Assembly: GCF_964355755.1 (NCBI RefSeq)
Contig: NC_092676.1
Location: forward strand, 2,501 to 66,500
Direction of reading: 5' to 3'
Source of the DNA: Antedon mediterranea
Lineage: Eukaryota; Echinodermata; Crinoidea; Comatulida; Antedonidae
DNA: 64,000 nt
Below, in pieces: positions 10,620 to 22,441 of this stretch. The notes beneath the pieces are model-generated. The model worked only from the letters and a program-made list of their open reading frames with translations, searched no databases and was not told the origin of the DNA. Position numbers and translations under genes: made by a program. Numbering within the stretch: the stretch's first letter is position 1; every line of letters begins with the position of its first letter.

Positions 10620-11221
10620 GAGAATGAGAAAAAATCGCGCCTACATCTAATGTACATCTACACCTTAATTAATACAAAAATATACATTTTTGACAATTTA
10701 ATCCCAATATTTTGATGTTATGCGCATTCGGTAACAAAATTTGAGGTTATCGGGTCAAAGGTCAATATTATGATTTCCAGTCACTTTTTGGAAAAATAGT
10801 TCGTTATACCAAATACTAACATGTATATTGTGAATATTTTAAGACCAACCTCATGTTTCTACTGTCAGTAGTTATCGAGATATGACCATACTAGGGTCAA
10901 AAGTCACAATTCCGGAAATGATGATTCCGGCCATTTTCTAATAAAATGTTGTATTAGAGTGAATAGAAACATATGTGTTCTAAGCAATTTAACACTAAAA
11001 TGAACTCTGTACCCCTACCGGTTACTAAGATATGGACCATCATTTTGTTTTGGCGGCCATTTTGAAAATACTCCAAATATGGTCATAAAATACATTTTTT
11101 TTCTTGGCTACAGTGATTTTTTTAATCTGTATGTCCAAGTGAACATATGTGCAAAACTGTAGGACATTTTAAGAAAACTTTAAATATTATCTTAACATAA
11201 AATAATTTTCTGATCAGTATC

Positions 11222-11252
<31 letters not shown>

Positions 11253-11890
11253 GGTGTTATTCGTGTTATTATTATTATTATTATTATTATTGTTAGTGTT
11301 ATTATTATTATTATTATATCAATATTTATAAAGCGTCAATTCAAAGACCGAGGTACAAAATCAAATGCGCTGGGCATGTTAGTGGTCGAAAAAATGAGTT
11401 TTGAGCAATTTTTTAAATAAGGCAACAGATGAGCAGTGTTTAATTTGTGGGGGGAGTGAATTCCAGAGTGTGGGTGCTGCAAAAGAAAACGATCTATGAC
11501 CAAAGGTTTTAGTGGCTATGCGTGGAACAGAGAGTAAAAAATCATCAGAATATTGAATATTTTATTTTGTGTATAGGCCTACTTTATCGAAATTTTTATT
11601 TTGTTTTAATTATACAAATTAAATAATTATAATTGAATTATCTATATAGTAATTTTGAATGATTTTTTTTAGATAGTATGCTATTTGGTATGAAACTGTG
11701 GAAATGAATGATGAGTAATAGGTCTATCAATTATGGAAATAAACCAGCATGATGAAAGAAGGGCGGTACTAAGGGTAAGTTGAAATTAAACGTCGTCGTA
11801 TCATTAGCATTTATAGTGACTCATTTGTGTCTTGAGAGTCGGAACGTGAAAATATAATGATAGAATTAGTCGTTAAATAAATTATGAATA
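10620..11890. other. non-coding; TTA microsatellite and a possible dispersed repeat
   Basis: No gene seen. 11221-11316 is an imperfect TTA trinucleotide run. 11330-11550 (GGGGAGTGAATTCCAGAGTG and surroundings) reads like a dispersed repeat of unknown class. The last few hundred bases are the 5' flank of IgR-A; I see no clear TATA box. Confidence 0.6.
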
Positions 11891-11933
11891 GCAAGTGTCA
11901 TTTCTAAAACCTACTACTATAATAGACGTACGT

Positions 11934-13694
11934 ATGGATCGTTTAGTGACATGTTTCTTTTTCGGGTTAGCTACCAGTGCAGCACTTCATTTTACCTCTG
12001 CCGTTCATTTTAATGTTCAACCGCGAGATACCACTGTAATGACTGGCGAGACGGTTATCCTACAATGTGCTTTGGACGAAATGTTACTGATAGGCGAAAG
12101 CCATCACTGGATATGGACAAACGCTATAACGCAACAGAATGTAACTTTAAGTTCAAATCGCCAAATAATAAAAACAGGTATTTCATCAAATCTTTCACGA
12201 AGACTGAGTATTATTGGCAATAAGATGCATGCTGAATACAATCTAAGAATTGAATCTGTTACTAAATCAGAACAAGGCATGTATCGATGTATGTTGCATA
12301 TACGTCAATCTCAAGAGTTTCTGTATTCTAAGGCAGCTACATTAAAAGTGGAAAGCATGCTTGACCGTGTACCAGTTTGCAAACTAACACCGTATAATCC
12401 GTTACCTGGAACACATATTATTATGACCTGCATCGCCGGTAGCCGATTTAGTAAAGAAATTGCATGGATGATAGGAAATACTCGATTACAAAGTAATATA
12501 TTTCGCCAAGGGGGTATTTTGACGGCTGTGTTACGAAGAACAATTTACGAACAAGATAATTTTAACACGTTTACTTGCATTGAAGGAAAACACAGTAGTA
12601 TAGGCATAATTCCTAATGTTGGCAAGTGTTCTTTAACACCATTGATGGTTCAAACAAGAGTTGAAATTATACCAAGCTTTGTACGTCTTAACGAGTATAA
12701 GGATACCACATTACAATGTATTGCAGAATCATTGCCTGCACCTACATTCTACGAGTGGTTTATTGATGAACTTCTGGTATTAAACTCTCCAGATAAATTG
12801 TTATTAATGGATAAGAATAGACAACTGATTATTAAAGCATTGTATTTACAAACGATAAATAAGATTGATATAGAAATTAAATGTAGTGTAGGAAACATAA
12901 AGACAGTCAAAAGTACATCTGTTCAGTTACAACTTGTTTTTAAAAAGAAAACAATCACTCTAAAGCCATTTACTACTGTTGATTTAAAAAGAACAACTAG
13001 TAGAAGTGTAAACAATGAATTGTTTACAGTAACATATAACACTAAATATACTGAGGACAAACTAAGTACGCTAATTCCAACATTACCTAGCGATAGTTTT
13101 TCGAAGAAAATGTTTCAAGATGTGGCGATAATATCCGCTTCTGTTCTGGGAACAATTATAATTATTTTAGTTATAAGTATTGTTTTTATTTCTACACTTA
13201 AAAAGAATAGAAGGAGATTGTTAGAAATAAGCAATTACAACACAGTTGCTGAAGAACCATTAAGCTTCAAAAAAGTAAACCAATGTGATATCGTCACACC
13301 TCGCCGTATGAAATATTGTCATAAGGCTGGTTCTTGTAATACTCTACAACCACCTTTACCAGACAGGGAACGTTACACTTCCAAACAAAGACGTCAAATT
13401 AGCGAACACTACAACGCCAGTTGTAATTTGGTCAGTGTGACTCCTGAGAGAAAGAGTGAGTATTTCAGGAAGATATCTGGAGGATCACGCGGGGAGGGCG
13501 ATGGGTGCAGCATTGGCGAAGAAGCTCAAAAGAGTATTTCCCATTATGAAAACGCAATAGCTATACGATTGTCATACCTAAATGACTATAGTAAACGGCG
13601 ATACCAACGAATTTCTTCACAGCGAAGCTATGATGATGTTGAACAACTCGCATTATACAATAATATCTCGGAATCGATATACGAGGTATCATAG
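11934..13694 (+). CDS. IgR-A: intronless three-Ig type I membrane receptor
   Basis: 586 residues from the first in-frame ATG; the open frame begins 39 bp upstream at a GTG, which is not a plausible start in an animal gene. Order: signal peptide 1-23; V-like Ig1 (C45, W61, C119, with the RLSIIG and GMYRC strand motifs of Kirrel/nephrin-type domains); Ig2 (C166-C215, W178) with an extra outer pair C149/C232; Ig3 (C262, W275, C317); membrane span about 397-422 followed by KKNRRR; tail 423-586. Tail tyrosines include SNYNTV (Y435, fits the ITIM consensus), SYDDV (Y566, fits the Nck-type pYDxV site known in nephrin), ALYNNI (Y575) and SIYEVS (Y583). No introns. It is the most diverged of the four cluster members, 11.7 kb from the next. 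Likely a cell-surface recognition or adhesion receptor signalling through tyrosine phosphorylation; the ligand is unknown. Confidence 0.88.
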   Translation: MDRLVTCFFFGLATSAALHFTSAVHFNVQPRDTTVMTGETVILQCALDEMLLIGESHHWIWTNAITQQNVTLSSNRQIIKTGISSNLSRRLSIIGNKMHAEYNLRIESVTKSEQGMYRCMLHIRQSQEFLYSKAATLKVESMLDRVPVCKLTPYNPLPGTHIIMTCIAGSRFSKEIAWMIGNTRLQSNIFRQGGILTAVLRRTIYEQDNFNTFTCIEGKHSSIGIIPNVGKCSLTPLMVQTRVEIIPSFVRLNEYKDTTLQCIAESLPAPTFYEWFIDELLVLNSPDKLLLMDKNRQLIIKALYLQTINKIDIEIKCSVGNIKTVKSTSVQLQLVFKKKTITLKPFTTVDLKRTTSRSVNNELFTVTYNTKYTEDKLSTLIPTLPSDSFSKKMFQDVAIISASVLGTIIIILVISIVFISTLKKNRRRLLEISNYNTVAEEPLSFKKVNQCDIVTPRRMKYCHKAGSCNTLQPPLPDRERYTSKQRRQISEHYNASCNLVSVTPERKSEYFRKISGGSRGEGDGCSIGEEAQKSISHYENAIAIRLSYLNDYSKRRYQRISSQRSYDDVEQLALYNNISESIYEVS

Positions 13695-15180
13695 AATACA
13701 AAGTAAATGATACTAATTTATCATTGTATTTTGTTGTAATACTGCCAACTCCATGAAGTGAACCACATCACGTAGTATTTAACGGCGTATCAAATTAAAC
13801 GTGAATTAAATGAGACCTTTATTTCAATTTATTCAGCAAGTAGTTTACTTCCAATCATGTTACTTAATAATTGACTAGTATACCATTATTGATGTCACTA
13901 TTTATTTAGGTTATTGTCACTTCCCTTTGAATTGATAAATTACCTTTTTATGTCAAATCACATAAGCTCGCTTTACAGTAAGTAACCCATACAAATTAAA
14001 CAAATTGTTAGATAAAAAAAAAATAACTGCTAATTAAATTGATTTAATTTTGAAATAACAATCAATAAGCTGGTCTTAGAATAGTTTAATACGGTAGAAA
14101 CGGGAGCATCAATATGCTAATGTAAATGAGATTGATATAAAGCATACAAAAAGTAGATATCAAGTATATTTTGTACTGTCTTACGTACAAGTAGAAAGGC
14201 AGAGTTGAACTTATATCCTTCCGTTCTGACGTGTTCAATTAACTGGAAACAATTTACCCAGCCAGTTGAGTTAGTTATTGAAAAATAATCTTGATGATTT
14301 AGTCTTTTACACGTATTGTGTTATTTTTCATCCTCAATTGAGAACATTCGTAATAGACCCTCTACGGACACATTTGGCTGGCCACTGTGTTGCGTTTTAT
14401 TCGTAGATAATAACATCTTGTACAGTTTTGCTCACATTGTATACCTTTTTATACAGGTCTTCAGTGAGAACTGACCAAAGGTGGAAATAAAGAAAACAAT
14501 AGAGCTACAAAATAAAACAAGACCTCTGCATTAGTTGCTTTTTTGTCAGATAAACTACATTGAGCAAATTATCGGATGAAAGTGTTCTAACCTAATTTGA
14601 TATGCAAAAGAATTAGAGTTTTGCATTTACTGTAAATATACATCTAGGCCTACAAGTTAGATGATAGAATACCAAAATGGATAAAAATTAAACAATTCCA
14701 ATCCCTTATATTGAAAATCAATTTGGCAGCGTAACGCATATTCATTTATTTCGTGATAATATGTCAAAAACATTTTGATATTTTGTTTACAGAGACAAAA
14801 GGTTAAACACGTATATAACATTTTTGTGAATGGTTTAATTTAGAGCAGAAGGAGGGATAAGTCGCAATAAGAGCAAAAACGTGCGGTCATTGATATTGTT
14901 GAAAAGACGCACTCATTGCTTGGTATTTGTTTTTTTATTATATTTTGTAGACCGTCTAACCTTCGTGATATATTAGTAAGATATATATTTAGGTGTCAAA
15001 TCAGGAAAGAGTGTTCATTCTTCCCTGATCAAATTGACTATCATGACAGCCAACATGTTTGCAGTCACCTTTGCAACAAATCTTGAAAAACTTGTTATTT
15101 GGTCGACTTTCCGCAAATTTAAGAGTATCCAAACTGGTCGCATTTTTCGGATAATCAATTAATTGTCTAAACAAAAACGT
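13695..15180. other. IgR-A 3' flank, no other gene seen
   Basis: AT-rich sequence with several possible poly(A) signals (for example GGAAATAAAG near 14484). Short open frames lack any recognisable motif. Confidence 0.5.
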
Positions 15181-15440
15181 CATTTTATCTTATACACTGT
15201 AATATTTGCATGTTGTAAACAGTACGGAGAAACCAAAAACATTCTCCGTATGAGAATGACACAACACAGATATCGGCTATCAAAACATTAAAGCCTAATC
15301 AACCTGTAACTGAACATTTTAATTTAGCTGGTCACTGTGATTACAACTTTCAGTGTTAAATAGACCACGATGTAAAATGGATAACTAAAGAACTCTGGGA
15401 ATTACTACTTAAAACAACAACACTGTTTGGATTTAACATT
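15180..15440 (+). pseudogene. retroelement GIY-YIG endonuclease relic
   Basis: Fragments in different frames read QYGETKNILRMRMTQHRYRL (about 15221), EHFNLAGHCDYNF (about 15313) and WITKELWELL...LFGFN (about 15376). In this order they match the endonuclease C-terminus of a Penelope-like or related element (QYVGETK...R..QHR...EHF...GH...W...L.T..P.GLN). Stops and a frameshift show it is dead. It is a different lineage from the copy at 7985-8865. Confidence 0.65.
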
Positions 15441-15449
15441 TAGGAACAT

Positions 15450-16480
15450 ACTCCCAGTTCGGTAAATTTATTCCATAACTGACAACCTAAATTTAAGTTT
15501 CAATGTTAACCATCATTTGAGTTGTTATTTACAGTAGTTCTCCATTCCTACAGCTTACTATGTCGGTTGGTCGGTAAACACTAACTTGTATATGGCCGCC
15601 TTATCTTGATATCAGTTTCATCTAGCTAAGTCAATTTTTCACAGTATATTTCTTATGGGCAGGAATCGATGTTGTTATGTTTTCACGGTGCGCAATCAAA
15701 AATTACGCGGTCTACGCACGATTTAACGAAATCACTTTTGTAATCGTATCTTCATAAGCATGAATCACAATTAAATAAAATTTGGTACTCATAATTTCAG
15801 GGTGTAAATCATTTATGGCAAAACATTTACGTGCGTAGCGCATGTAGCGCATGCGTACGCGCGATTAAAATTTTCAACATTTATTTCAAGATCTCAGCCC
15901 TACAATTATGAAAAAATTTGCCGTAAATAAAACATACCTCAGCATTTATTTAAAAAAAATATAATGCCAAATTTCTGTTTCTATTGTTTTTATTTTGTAG
16001 TAAAAACATTTTTCCCAGGCTCTTGTGTTACGAAAATAAAGCAGGCCTCATAGATGAAGAAAAAATTGATTATCCAGTCCAGTCGGTTGAAAATAACCTT
16101 TAACTTGCGAATAAAAAAGACACAGCTATCCTTGTTTGTTTACTGAATTTTTAAGGAGTTAGGGGGTTTTCAGCATTAAACTTGTCAAGTCTAGTCTGCC
16201 TTGTATTTGTATATGAATGAGTGACTTGATGTCCCACGCTAGTTTTTAGCTTGAATGAAATGCGTGAATGGCTCTAGCTAGGCCTAAAAGCGGACGGGAT
16301 CGTAGTTCCTATGTTTAAATACAAGGTTAATTTATTTGTCATTTGTTAGAAAATATAATGGTAATCAGTTGATACATGTAGTTTGTAGCCTACAGTTGTA
16401 TTTGTAGTCTAGTTTTAGGCCTTATTTATTCTGGCCTTTTTGTTGTTGAACTCCATCTCACACATATTGACGATACAAGA
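15450..16480. other. non-coding, GC-spiked low-copy sequence
   Basis: No gene seen. 15835-15865 is rich in CGCATG/GCGTACGCGCG alternating purine-pyrimidine steps. A GTCGGTTGGTCGGTAAACA block near 15563 recurs at about 46688-46712 after CTCACTATGTCTGTCGG, so it belongs to a dispersed repeat. Confidence 0.5.
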
Positions 16481-16914
16481 CCAGTTCACTCAGGCAGCCC
16501 GAAAGCTGCCTGGCTGTTTTCTTAACTTTGTTCTTATCTCTATTGACATTCAGTCACTGATACCATAACATTGTCATTTGTTCAGTAACTTGCCTTATTA
16601 TACTACTTATACTTATCTACTATCAGCATAGGTGAAATTACGGACCCTTAGATTTTTTGGATGATGATTCATCATTGAGGTGGCAAGTTCGGACTGAGCA
16701 AACACGTTAAAATTTGGAAGTAAATTAAATACGTAGTAGCACGTTGCGCGCGCTCTTTAAAACACATGTTGAAAGATTATTGTTTGAGCAAGAACATTAC
16801 AAATTTGAGCAAACATTAGGCACAGATAAGCGGCATCCGCTCTGTTGAATGTGATGGTCTATGACGAAAAGGCCGCACTTTCAAAAGCCCGTTTATTCTT
16901 CCTATTAATTAGTG

Positions 16915-17045
16915 CATTTAGTACCTTCCGTAAGTGGCCATTTCCCGTAAGCGGCCGCAGCGGCCGCGGCCAACTTTTTTACTAAACATTTTTTTTTTTT
17001 TCGAATGGTAAATTACATCTCGTAAGCGGCCACCTAATAATTCAT
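16915..17045 (+). repeat. fragment of a dispersed DNA-transposon-like repeat
   Basis: CCGTAAGTGGCC, CCCGTAAGCGGCCGC and CGTAAGCGGCC repeats resemble TIR-proximal sequence of pogo/Tigger-like elements. A second, direct-orientation fragment (CAGTAAGCGGTCACCTCCCG) lies near 17836-17870. I could not pair them as the two ends of one element. Confidence 0.35.
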
Positions 17046-18085
17046 TTTGACTTTTGGCAAGAAATACAATTTTGATACTTACTTACTTAATTCATTAGCT
17101 TCACTGTATTTCGAAGCTTGTGTGCAAAATCTTTTTGTTTGATTTATTAGGCGTTTGATTGAAGTGTTACGTCGGTACATGACGTAACCACGGAACTTGA
17201 GTTTTTATGTCAAAAAATGAGTATTTATGGTATTTCCAGGAGACCGTATCCAGCTCATCTGTTCACTTGCTTTCCGGTTGCTGTCATAGTTTCTGTATTT
17301 GTCATCCTCTTTAAAAACCTGGTGACATAGGGCGACATTCACAGAGAAATATGACCAATAATTGTATCATGTTTATTAAACATGTTCGAAAGTTAGTGAT
17401 AAGTTGATGTAATAAAAAGAATAATAAAGATTTCTAACGCACATACCACTCAAGATTTCTTAAGGCACATTAACAAAAATAAATGTAGGCCTATATCTTC
17501 ATCACATTTAAATCTCGTTTTTCGTCTATTTCTGGATTCCATATGGTCTCATGTTTGTAGAAATAATATCCGCGAATGAAGGATTCAATTAATGAAGAAT
17601 TTCATCATTATACTGTGACCGACCATATAATTCATAACAATATTTGACCGACCATTTTAATTCACAACAGCTTTTAAAATGTGTCTGAAAATCATAAATA
17701 ATACTAAACCACTTGATCATAAACAATAAAATACGACTATAGCTGGGGAATTGAGAGACCCGTTGCGTTAAGAACGCCGAAAAACATCGTGCATAGCATA
17801 ATACGTGATTTTGGTCCTCTATCGACAGAACCTTCAGTAAGCGGTCACCTCCCGTAACCGGCACTTTTCCCGGTCCTGCTGAGGGTGATAAAATATGTAT
17901 GATTTTACACAAATTTACATTAAATCGGTAATTGGAGATCCCACAATTTTCTAAGTTTCATGTTCAAGTGTGTCGTTATGTGAAATTTAGGACAATCAAC
18001 TGTAAAAATGGACCTTTGCTTTAATTAAGCCTTTCAAAATGTATACTTGTCAAATGGTTTACCTGTCATCGTATAATATATTCAG
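17046..18085. other. no gene recognised
   Basis: AT-rich. The 107-codon minus-strand frame at 17589-17912 shows no motif or domain and overlaps the transposon-like fragment near 17850. I do not support it as a gene. Confidence 0.45.
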
Positions 18086-19078
18086 AGCCAGAATACATGA
18101 CATGATGACATATAAAGGTTCATCATTTGACACCAGAATACATGCCATAATAATGACAGGTAAAGGTTTACCATTTGACACCAGAATACATGCCATGATG
18201 ATAGGTGAAGGTTAACCATTTGACACCAGAATACATGCCATGACAGGTAAAGGTTTACCATTTGACACCAGAATACATGATATGATGACAGGTAAAGGTT
18301 CACCATTTGACACCAGAATACATGCCATAATGATAGGTAAAGGTACACCATTTGAAACAAGAATACATGCCATGATTACAGGTAAAGGTTCACCATTTGA
18401 CACCAGAATACATGCCATAATGACAGGTAGAGGTTCACCATTTGACACCAGAATACATGCCATAATGACAGGTAAAGATTCACCATTTGACACCAGAATA
18501 CATGCCATAATGACAGGTAAAGATTCACCATTAGACACCAGAATACATGCCATGACGATAGGTAAAGGTTCACCATTTGACACCAGAATACATGCCATAA
18601 TGACAGGTAAAGATTCACCATTTGACACCAGAATACATGCCATAATGACAGGTAAAGGTTCACCATTTGACACCAGAATACATGCCATGATGACAAGTGA
18701 AGGCTCACCATTTGACACCAGAATACATGCAATTATGACAGGTAATGGTTCACCATTTGGCCCCAGAATACATGCCATGATGACAGGTAAATTTTCACCA
18801 TTTGATAGACAAGTACATGCCATGATGACAGGTAAAGGTTCACCATTTGACACCAGAATACATGCCATGATGACACGTAAAGGTTCACCATTTGACACCA
18901 GAATACATGCCATGATGACACGTAAAGGTTCACCATTTAACATCAGAATACATGCCATGATGACAGGCGAAGATTCACCATTAGACACCAGAATACATGC
19001 CATGACGATAGGTAAAGGTTTACCATTTGACACCAGAACACATGATATGACAGGTGAACGTTCACCATTTGACGACAA
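18086..19078. repeat. 45-bp minisatellite, about 22 copies
   Basis: The unit contains CACCATTTGACACCAGAATA, CATGCCAT and GACAGGTAAAGG. The period is 15 codons, and first-copy length variants (48, 45, 42 bp) also change by multiples of three. This leaves open frames on both strands: plus 286 codons cycling TGKGSPFDTRIHA, minus 298 codons cycling ILVSNGEPLPVIMAC. A TAA sits in the plus frame of an upstream copy (about 18213). I treat it as non-coding. Confidence 0.93.
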
Positions 19079-19079
19079 A

Positions 19080-20640
19080 CATTTAATAGGTAAACCATGA
19101 GTATGCATGATGCTAATTAGGATTGTTTACAACTCGTCACGGTTGAGAAGGTGTTTTCACACAGATCGCGAGGAAGTTTTATGATTATGCATACAGAATA
19201 GCCAAACAAGCGCGTTGCACTATGAGATATGTTTTGATCGAAAACTTTGACTGGAAGTCAAAGTTATTTTTTGAACAAAAAAACGTCCGTATTTCGGTTA
19301 AATTATTATTTTTTTAACAAATTTTTGGTGAAACTTAATAACTATTATGATACTTCAAAATGACCCACTTTTTTCCAAATCTAAAAAAAAAAAATGTTTT
19401 GAATTAGGGACAATACATCTTTAATATTTCAATATCTCAACTGGCTTCTATTTTTATTTGTGTACTATATAAGTTAATATTTCAATATCTCAACTGGCTT
19501 CTATTTTTATTTCAGTGTTTTTTCACTGTAAATAGTTTGTAATTTGTTTTTTCCTGTCTCATTTTTTAGTTATTGAATACTTTTTGCACTGTGCCTCTGA
19601 AATAAAATAGATATAATAAATATAAATAAAGTTAAGTTAAGAGAAATGGACATCATTACTATCTTTGATACGTGTTATCCGTGTCCTTTATGAATTATCA
19701 ACGTGTAGCCTACACCGGCTTACTAATGAGTGACACATAACAGGAAATTGATTTTTTATCTTTCATTATTTATTACAAAAACCAATGCAAATATATTTTA
19801 GAAATGAACAAGAATAATAACTTTAACATTTATAATTGTATGGCATACTGTAGGTCATATTAAAAACTTGAACATTAATTTGTTAACCATAACCCTTTAA
19901 TCACTGAAACACTTTTTTTTGGAAGAAATTCATTCATTCAAATTAAGCCTTTTGAAGGAGCATCTTTCTGGCTTTCTTTTTTGTAAAAATATATTATCTT
20001 ATTATTGTTGTGAAGTTATTTAATTGGGATTTATTTAATCGGGAACCGTATACACATAATAACCACTGTTATTTTATATCATGTGGTATTTTGTACGTAT
20101 GCTTTTATTAGGCCTATTTGAAGTTTTAAAAACCTTTTAGCCTGATCATGGAGGTATTTTGTACGTATGCTTTTATTAGGCCTATTTGAAGTTTTAAAAA
20201 CCTTTTAGCCTGATCATGGAGGTATTCTAATTTCTATTCTAATTCTAATTTTATACCTTTATGGCCTGATCACACTAAAGGAAGTATGCCTTATAATTTG
20301 TGTACATGACCTTACAGAGGAAATCTAGAAAACAAGCCTTTTATAATATAACCAACTTACGCTGTCACTCTTATATGACTTAAAACTACGTTTGCGTGCA
20401 GGTAATAATACAATATTGATTTTTATCTAAATAATTTGCAGTATATTTTTAGTATTTGAGGTGCAACTTGTTACATGTGACTTGAAATATTTTTCATATT
20501 GATTAAACTGAATATATTTGGCGTTTTCGGTGATTTTTTGTTTTTTTCTTTCATATTGTGTTTTAGCTATACTATAGAGTAGTTAGTTAATTGTCATTTT
20601 TAGTCCAGCGTCGGCGTTTAGATTTTTGTCTGGAAACTAC
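19080..20640. other. non-coding; two short tandem duplications
   Basis: 19430-19510 repeats TCAATATCTCAACTGGCTTC twice. 20086-20224 is a perfect direct duplication of about 69 bp containing GTACGTATGCTTTTATTAGG. No gene seen. Confidence 0.6.
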
Positions 20641-20667
20641 AGGGGTTAGAGATACAACTGTGTTTTC

Positions 20668-20945
20668 GAGCTAACTTTTCTGGCTGTTTTACTTCTCGTT
20701 TTGATTTAGCTTTTCGCTTTTATTTTGTATCTCCATTAAGATCCAGCCACTGATACCCACAGCATTGACATTTGTTCAGTAATTTGCCTTTGGATTTATA
20801 TATATATATATTTATATATATAAACACATTAGGCAAAGAACATTAATTCTAAACCGCCCGGTGATATACTGAAATTTAATTAATTAATTTGAAATGATAA
20901 AGATGAGAGAATCTGTGAGAATGAGAAAAAGTCGCCCCAACCGAG
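20668..20945. repeat. dispersed repeat (plus) abutting SINE tail (minus)
   Basis: 20668-20800 is the 3' portion of the family at 7400-7570. A TA run follows, then 20825-20940 is the SINE body in reverse orientation (AACCGCCCGGTGATATACTG). The same two families also adjoin at 7.1-7.6 kb, so the pairing is recurrent. Confidence 0.65.
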
Positions 20946-22438
20946 ACTATATATACGTATGAAACCAGAATATGTATCATTTTACTAATATTAAGTAGAA
21001 ACACAGAACAAACATAGAACCTAGACTAATCAAAGTAATGAATAAAATTAGCTTAATCTGCTGCATATCGCCAAATAAACCTTTTATTTCAGAAAATATA
21101 ATAATTAGAACCGACGACCACATAACCGTTTAAAATCGACCTTGGCTGTTAGAATTAGAAAAAAAATGTATATTATGCCGTTCTAGATATTCCCTCCAGA
21201 ATGCTCATATTATGGGTTGAACTTTAAAGTGGAGCTCCACCAAGAAAATTACTATTTGTCATACATTTCAACTATTATTTAAAAATATCATCCCTTATAC
21301 TTCATATTTTTTTGACATTTTTTTCAATGAGTATGATTTTCTTGAAAATCACGCCTTTTTGCGTTTTGGGGGGATACCTTGTAATTTCCTATTCTTTTAC
21401 ATGCAAAAGGGGGGTATATTTGAATAATCCTAAAAAATTCATTTCTTCACCAAAAAAAAAATGTAAAATGTATATTTATGTAATTTTTCCAGATCTTTCT
21501 ATTTCTGGTATTTTTATCGCGTATACATTGCGCAATTTTGCGTAAATAGACACTTTCCCCCGTTCGGGTCCAATTGGGTTTTTTATTTTGCTAGGGAGTA
21601 CGATCACGTGACATTTTGCACAATCACACGACTGCAGCTGGCGGCGATCTGTTATTTTGTCGCGATGTTATTTTTGACGGGGGAGAAAAGTATATTAAAA
21701 CATTCTGAATATGACCCTATTATGTTTCACAGTGTAATAATGTGATTATGAGACTATTACTAAAATGTAAAATTTAACGAGATTTGAGAAAGACGTGGCT
21801 ATATATTCAATAAAGCTAGGCCTACTAGAGTGTAGGTATGTACCGTTGCTGCTTGGCCTCTAGCTAGGCTAGCTAGGCTGACAGCAGTGAAGTTTGTTTT
21901 GCTGGCACCCGACCTTGGCCTACCCATGGGCCATGATAGGGTGCCTGAATAATTGCTTTTCAGTCAGGTCTAAGCTTGCACATCGCTTTACTACTCTTGT
22001 TCTGTATAGGATTTTGTGTTTCACAATTCTTAATGTGCGAGAAAACCCAGGAACGATAAATGGGGCGAAATGACCATGCCTATGAATACATAGGCCTCTA
22101 TCTAGACAAAAATTCAAGGCTAGCTTGGCTGAGCAGACGGCTTAGCTAGGCCTAGCCCTAGCTTAAAGTTAAAAGCAATCTGATAAGATTATTATGCTGT
22201 TGTTGTACAGTGAAAATCATGAGGTTAGTTACATGTAAATTATACTGACTATATTCTTATCGGAAATATTACTTAGGCCTAAACAAATCGTATTAATTGT
22301 GTGTATAAAATTTATTCCCCATTTTTCGACACATAATTTACCAAAGGGAAGACATTTCATCAATGCGTTGACCGGCGACTAAAACGCGTCAGTCGCTAAG
22401 TGTAACGCGTTTCGCGACGTATTGTAAACTAATAACCC
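20946..22438. other. no gene recognised
   Basis: Contains several TAGGCCTA words and GCTAGGC clusters near 21820-22160. Open frames of up to 77 codons (21312-21545 plus) show no motif. Confidence 0.5.
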
Positions 22439-22441
22439 TAA

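Noticed and set aside
11895-11933. N-terminal extension of IgR-A
   Set aside because: It would start at GTG; the ATG at 11934 gives a proper signal peptide.
17589-17912. 107-codon minus-strand gene
   Set aside because: No motif, and it overlaps a transposon-like repeat fragment.
18212-19108. 286- and 298-codon ORFs on opposite strands
   Set aside because: Both are readings of a 45-bp minisatellite, with no start context, signal, domain or splice evidence.
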